The notes beneath the pieces were generated by a model. That model ran no database searches. It saw only the letters and a list, made by a program, of their open reading frames with translations, and was not told the DNA's origin. This document shows positions 15,444 to 18,813 of a stretch of DNA of 18,813 nucleotides, one piece after another. The position numbers were made by a program, and so were the translations under genes. Source of the stretch: CAYRFE01 sp964539615 (lineage in GTDB: Bacteria; Macinerneyibacteriota; Macinerneyibacteria; Macinerneyibacteriales; CAYRFE01); NCBI GenBank assembly GCA_964539615.1, contig CAZIJP010000040.1, positions 1-18,813 on the forward strand, read 5' to 3'. Each line of letters begins with the position of its first letter. Position 1 is the first letter of the stretch.

Positions 15444-17832
15444 ATTTCTTGATTCCTATGTTTCAACCGTTGAAAAACCGCTTCGTTATCTGGGCCGTGA
15501 ATTCGGCGCGGAGTATAAAGCGATGTTCACATCGCCTGATGAAGGGCTTAATACCGTCCTGTGTTTTCCCGATACCTATGAGATCGGCATGTCGCATCTC
15601 GGAGTGCGTATCCTGTATTCCTTGTTAAACAACCATTCGTCGATCATGTGTGACCGCGCGTATTTCCCGTATCCCGACATGCTTGTATTAATGGATAAAC
15701 ACAGTATTCCGATGTTCTCGCTTGAACAGCAGCAACCGCTTTCAGCCTTTGATGCCGTAGGGTTTTCCGTGCAATACGAGATGAGTTATCCGACCATTCT
15801 GCAGATGCTTAAAAAGGGCGGTATCACCGTACTTTCCGATCAACGCGGCGAAGATGAACCGTTCATACTTGCGGGCGGACCGGTCATTTCAAATCCTGAG
15901 ATCATTGCGCCGTTTGTTGATATCGTATTCATCGGTGAGGCGGAGCATGGGTATATACAATTACTAGAGACGATCCGAAACGGCCGAATCAAAAAACAGT
16001 CGCGTGAACAGATATTACGTTCCGTAACCGAGATACCCGGCGTGTATGTGCCGCGGTTCTATAGACCCGAATATGACGGCAACGGCCGGTTGACCGCGAT
16101 CACGGTTGACGGTGCGCCGGCACGCGTTCAGCGCCGTATAGAAGACCTTAGCCAATGTCCGCTGCCGGACCGATTGATCGTGCCGACCGTGGATATCGTG
16201 CATAACCGTGTCAGTCTTGAGATCATGCGCGGATGCGCACGTGGATGCCGTTTTTGCCATGCGGGGTATTATTACCGTCCTCTCAGAGAACGCAGCTGTG
16301 ACGGTTTGATCGGTACAGCGGAAAAGATCCTCAAACAGAGTGGTTACAACGAACTGTCGCTGTTATCACTCAGCAGTATCGATTATTCTTGTATCTCCGG
16401 CTTGATGCAGGGTATAAAGGCATATGCCGATAATGAGCGCATATCGCTGTCGCTGCCGTCTTCCCGAATCGACAAATTGAGCGATGAGGTGCTGGCAGGT
16501 ATTCAGGACATCAAAAAGACCGGACTGACGATCGCTCCAGAAGCAGGCACACAGCGGCTGCGCGACGTTATCAATAAAAATATATCGGACGAAGAAATAT
16601 ACGCTGTTATCGATACGGCATATCGCCGCGGCTGGAATACGATAAAATTATATTTCATGATCGGATTGCCGACCGAGACACAGGCGGATTACGACGGCAT
16701 CGTAGAAATGCTCAACCGTATTGCCCGTCCCGGCAAGAAAGTGAACGTCACCTTGTCATTGTTCACACCAAAACCGCATACGCCGTTTGAACGCGAAAAA
16801 CAAATGAGCGGCGCCGAGTATAAAGCGGCGTGCCAATATATCAAATCAAAAGTAAAACGCTCGGTACGTATCAGCTGGCGCGATGAATTCATAACCTTCC
16901 TCGAAGGGTTGTTCTCACGCGGTGACCGAAGGCTTGCACCGTTGCTGACCGATGCCGTGGACTCGGAGATATTCCTGGACGGATGGGATGAATATATCCG
17001 CAAAGATACCTGGCGTGTTTTATTGGAAAAACACGGTATCACCGATGCATGGCTTGCGGAACGCGGCAACGACGAGGTTCTGCCATGGTCGATGATCGAC
17101 CCGCTTCTGACCGGTGCGTTTTTGCGCTCGGAACGGGAAAAGGCTTACCGCGGTGAACTTACGCCTGATTGCTCGACAGCTTGCTCAGGCTGCGGATCAT
17201 GCGGCGGATCGCTGACGATATCCGAACCGGAGAAAAAAAATGATATTCAGAAAGACCCGGTTGTAACGGCAAAAAAGATCAATTATCGTATCTATTTTTC
17301 TCGTGACGGCGTCATGAAATACCTGTCACAAAAAGATGCCATCAATTGTATCGAATTCTCTTTGCGTCGCGCGGGGCTTCCGCTGGCCTACACGGAAGGA
17401 TTTTCGCCGCACCCGAAGTTGTCGTTCTGCAATCCCGCACCTGTCGGTGTGCGCACCGTGAACGATCATTTCGACATCGAATGCACCGATACGATCACGG
17501 CAACACCGGCGGAACTTTCTGCATTTTTCCCCGAGGGGATGACCATCAACGCGGTCGGCGAATGTAAAAACGAAGCATTATTCATTGAAACGATATCGTT
17601 CAAATCTACCGAACAATCGCTCAGATCTTTAACGGCAGAGGCGATGAGCTTTGTTGACAACAACGGTAAAACGCAGTATATTAACGGAATAGAAACCGTT
17701 ACATTCAACGGCGGAAGGATATCGATGAGATTTGACAATAGGAAAACATCTATAAAAAAAATTATGCTGTATCTCGGAGGCGACCATCCTCGGTATGACC
17801 TTCATGATACCGCAAGGGAGAGTATTACGTGA
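15427..17832 (+). CDS. fused TIGR03960-DUF2344 B12-binding-type radical SAM protein
   Basis: This 801-residue protein joins two families that are often separate genes. Residues about 1-600 match the TIGR03960 radical SAM family: a Rossmann-like, B12-binding-type N-terminal domain (about 40-185, with FPDTYEIGMSHLG and LAGGPV), then a radical SAM core with Cys270, Cys274 and Cys277 in MRGCARGCRFCHAGYYYRP. Further core segments are LSLPSSRID, LTIAPEAGTQRLRDVINKN and LYFMIGLPTE. A second cysteine cluster follows at 582, 586, 589 and 592 (TPDCSTACSGCGSCGG), suggesting another metal site. Residues about 617-801 are a DUF2344 (TIGR03936-like) domain: YRIYFSRDGVMKYLSQKD and YTEGFSPHPKLSF are its hallmarks. 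There is no DxHxxG cobalamin motif, so B12 binding is doubtful. The reaction is unknown to me. The start overlaps the MerR gene and the end overlaps rng; both fit coupled translation. Confidence 0.88.
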   Translation: MTTIREFLDSYVSTVEKPLRYLGREFGAEYKAMFTSPDEGLNTVLCFPDTYEIGMSHLGVRILYSLLNNHSSIMCDRAYFPYPDMLVLMDKHSIPMFSLEQQQPLSAFDAVGFSVQYEMSYPTILQMLKKGGITVLSDQRGEDEPFILAGGPVISNPEIIAPFVDIVFIGEAEHGYIQLLETIRNGRIKKQSREQILRSVTEIPGVYVPRFYRPEYDGNGRLTAITVDGAPARVQRRIEDLSQCPLPDRLIVPTVDIVHNRVSLEIMRGCARGCRFCHAGYYYRPLRERSCDGLIGTAEKILKQSGYNELSLLSLSSIDYSCISGLMQGIKAYADNERISLSLPSSRIDKLSDEVLAGIQDIKKTGLTIAPEAGTQRLRDVINKNISDEEIYAVIDTAYRRGWNTIKLYFMIGLPTETQADYDGIVEMLNRIARPGKKVNVTLSLFTPKPHTPFEREKQMSGAEYKAACQYIKSKVKRSVRISWRDEFITFLEGLFSRGDRRLAPLLTDAVDSEIFLDGWDEYIRKDTWRVLLEKHGITDAWLAERGNDEVLPWSMIDPLLTGAFLRSEREKAYRGELTPDCSTACSGCGSCGGSLTISEPEKKNDIQKDPVVTAKKINYRIYFSRDGVMKYLSQKDAINCIEFSLRRAGLPLAYTEGFSPHPKLSFCNPAPVGVRTVNDHFDIECTDTITATPAELSAFFPEGMTINAVGECKNEALFIETISFKSTEQSLRSLTAEAMSFVDNNGKTQYINGIETVTFNGGRISMRFDNRKTSIKKIMLYLGGDHPRYDLHDTARESIT

Positions 17833-18813
17833 AAACATTTAAAAAAGACATTGTTATCAATGTGGAAAAAGGTGAGGAGCGTGTTGCGCTTCTCGAGAAC
17901 AACAAACTCGTGGAGTTCTTTGTCAACATCAACGTTGAAAAAAGCCTCAACGGCGACATTTACTGCGGTATCGTTCAGAACGTGTTGCCCGGTATCCAAT
18001 CCGCTTTCGTGGCTATCGGCAGGGAGAAGAACGCGTTTCTCAACATCAACGATATCGAGAATGTGGGCGTTGATGCCGATGAGGTCGACAGTTTTTCAAC
18101 GGTGGTGACGCCGTCGAAGGGGCCGCGAAAGATCGAAGAGATCATCAAGCCAAATCAGAAGATCATGGTACAGATCATCAAGGAAGCGATCGGTACAAAA
18201 GGCCCGCGTTCTACGACCAACATATCGCTCCCCGGTAATTTCGTCGTCTTGATGCCGAATTCGCAAGCGCTCGGCGTTTCCCGCAAGATATTGGACAAGA
18301 CAAAGCGCAAGTTCCTCTATGAGCTTGCCAAAAAACACGTACCCGACAATATGGGCATGATCCTTCGTACGGCCTGTGAAGGGCGCAGCGAAAAAGACCT
18401 CGTGAATGAGATCAAAGTTCTGCTTAACATGTGGAAAGACATTCAGCAAAAATATCAAAAAGCGCAAGTTCCCGGTATGCTGTACCGTGATCTTGAACCG
18501 TCGGAAAAAATAATCCGCGATACGCTTGCCGAGGATATCGACACCATCATTGTTGACGACAAAGCGGTATTTGAAAAAATCCGAAAGATGTTCAAGAACG
18601 TCAAGAATATTTCAACAAAGATAGAAATGTATACGGAGAACATACCGATATTTGACACATACGGCATCGAGGAAGCGATCGAGCGCGGTGTGACCCGCGT
18701 TGTGCCCCTCAAATCCGGCGGAAGCCTAGTATTTGACGAAGCCGAAGCGCTGGTGGCAATCGATATCAATACCCGCCATTTCGTCGGCCGCAAGAGCCAG
18801 GAAGAGACGGTCT
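17829..18813 (+). CDS. rng: ribonuclease G/E family endoribonuclease, 5' part
   Basis: The first 328 residues of an RNase G/E-type enzyme; the gene runs off the right end. It starts with GTG at 17829, overlapping the previous stop (GTGA), with GGGAG (17816-17820) 8 bases upstream. An S1 RNA-binding domain spans about 35-125 (GDIYCGIVQNVLPGIQSAFVAIG). Then come LPGNFVVLMP, the 5'-sensor region GMILRTACEG (176-185), and the start of the catalytic DNase I-like domain: KSGGSLVFDEAEALVAIDIN, where Asp312 corresponds to the first Mg-binding aspartate of RNase E. The second catalytic aspartate and the Zn-link cysteines lie beyond the window. The residue after INT is Arg where many relatives have Gly. 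The enzyme would mature rRNA and decay mRNA. Without the C terminus I cannot separate RNase G from short RNase E; the size of the N-terminal part and the absence of a Pro-rich N terminus fit RNase G. Confidence 0.93.
   Translation, partial: MKTFKKDIVINVEKGEERVALLENNKLVEFFVNINVEKSLNGDIYCGIVQNVLPGIQSAFVAIGREKNAFLNINDIENVGVDADEVDSFSTVVTPSKGPRKIEEIIKPNQKIMVQIIKEAIGTKGPRSTTNISLPGNFVVLMPNSQALGVSRKILDKTKRKFLYELAKKHVPDNMGMILRTACEGRSEKDLVNEIKVLLNMWKDIQQKYQKAQVPGMLYRDLEPSEKIIRDTLAEDIDTIIVDDKAVFEKIRKMFKNVKNISTKIEMYTENIPIFDTYGIEEAIERGVTRVVPLKSGGSLVFDEAEALVAIDINTRHFVGRKSQEETV

Noticed and set aside
15427..17832. Classical cobalamin-dependent radical SAM methylase assignment for the fused protein
   Set aside because: The N-terminal Rossmann-like region lacks a DxHxxG cobalamin-ligating motif, so B12 dependence and methyl transfer cannot be claimed.

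Overview
This window looks like chromosomal core sequence from a Gram-negative (diderm) bacterium of moderate G+C. The diderm reading rests on an outer-membrane beta-barrel-type protein with a signal peptide and on a periplasmic-type phosphate-binding protein whose signal peptide has no lipobox. Gene content and order on the right (argS, DUF512 radical SAM, der, plsY, TIGR03960/DUF2344 radical SAM, rng) resemble the housekeeping neighbourhoods I know from Clostridia and related deep lineages. The putative phosphate-control site also looks more like the Bacillus PhoP type than the E. coli type. I cannot name the phylum from sequence alone; a poorly characterised or candidate phylum is plausible. 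No tRNA, rRNA, CRISPR array, insertion sequence or phage gene is visible.

Left region (1-8185) is a phosphate-starvation module. It begins with the 3' end of a PhoB/PhoP-type response regulator, overlapped by its PhoR-type sensor kinase (ATGA overlap). Three genes on the minus strand follow: a HAD phosphatase-like hydrolase, a small secreted protein of unknown family, and a SnoaL/NTF2-fold protein. Then comes a complete pstS-pstC-pstA-pstB-phoU operon on the plus strand. The 144-base gap between the SnoaL-like gene and pstS holds four hexamers of the TTAACA type repeated every 11 bases, a textbook architecture for PhoB/PhoP binding. These repeats directly abut the -35 element of a minus-strand promoter. 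The regulator pair, its probable operator, the transporter and the PhoU/PstB signalling partners are therefore all present in one place, and the divergent small genes may belong to the same regulon.

Middle region (8186-10151) is accessory. It holds a shortened DUF2207-like membrane protein on the minus strand and an AT-rich outer-membrane-type protein on the plus strand. Each has a recognisable sigma70-type promoter in the gap between them.

Right region (10152-18813) is a tightly packed plus-strand series: argS, a PDZ/DUF512 radical SAM protein, der, plsY, a short MerR-like regulator, a fused TIGR03960-DUF2344 radical SAM protein, and rng (cut by the window end). Four junctions overlap and the widest gap is 56 bases, so most or all of it is probably one transcription unit concerned with translation, ribosome assembly, RNA processing and phospholipid synthesis. 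The two radical SAM enzymes have no established reaction that I know of. Their placement between der and rng is the strongest lead in the window for an uncharacterised function. A further oddity is the first GTPase domain of Der, whose guanine-specificity motif reads NKSE instead of NKxD.
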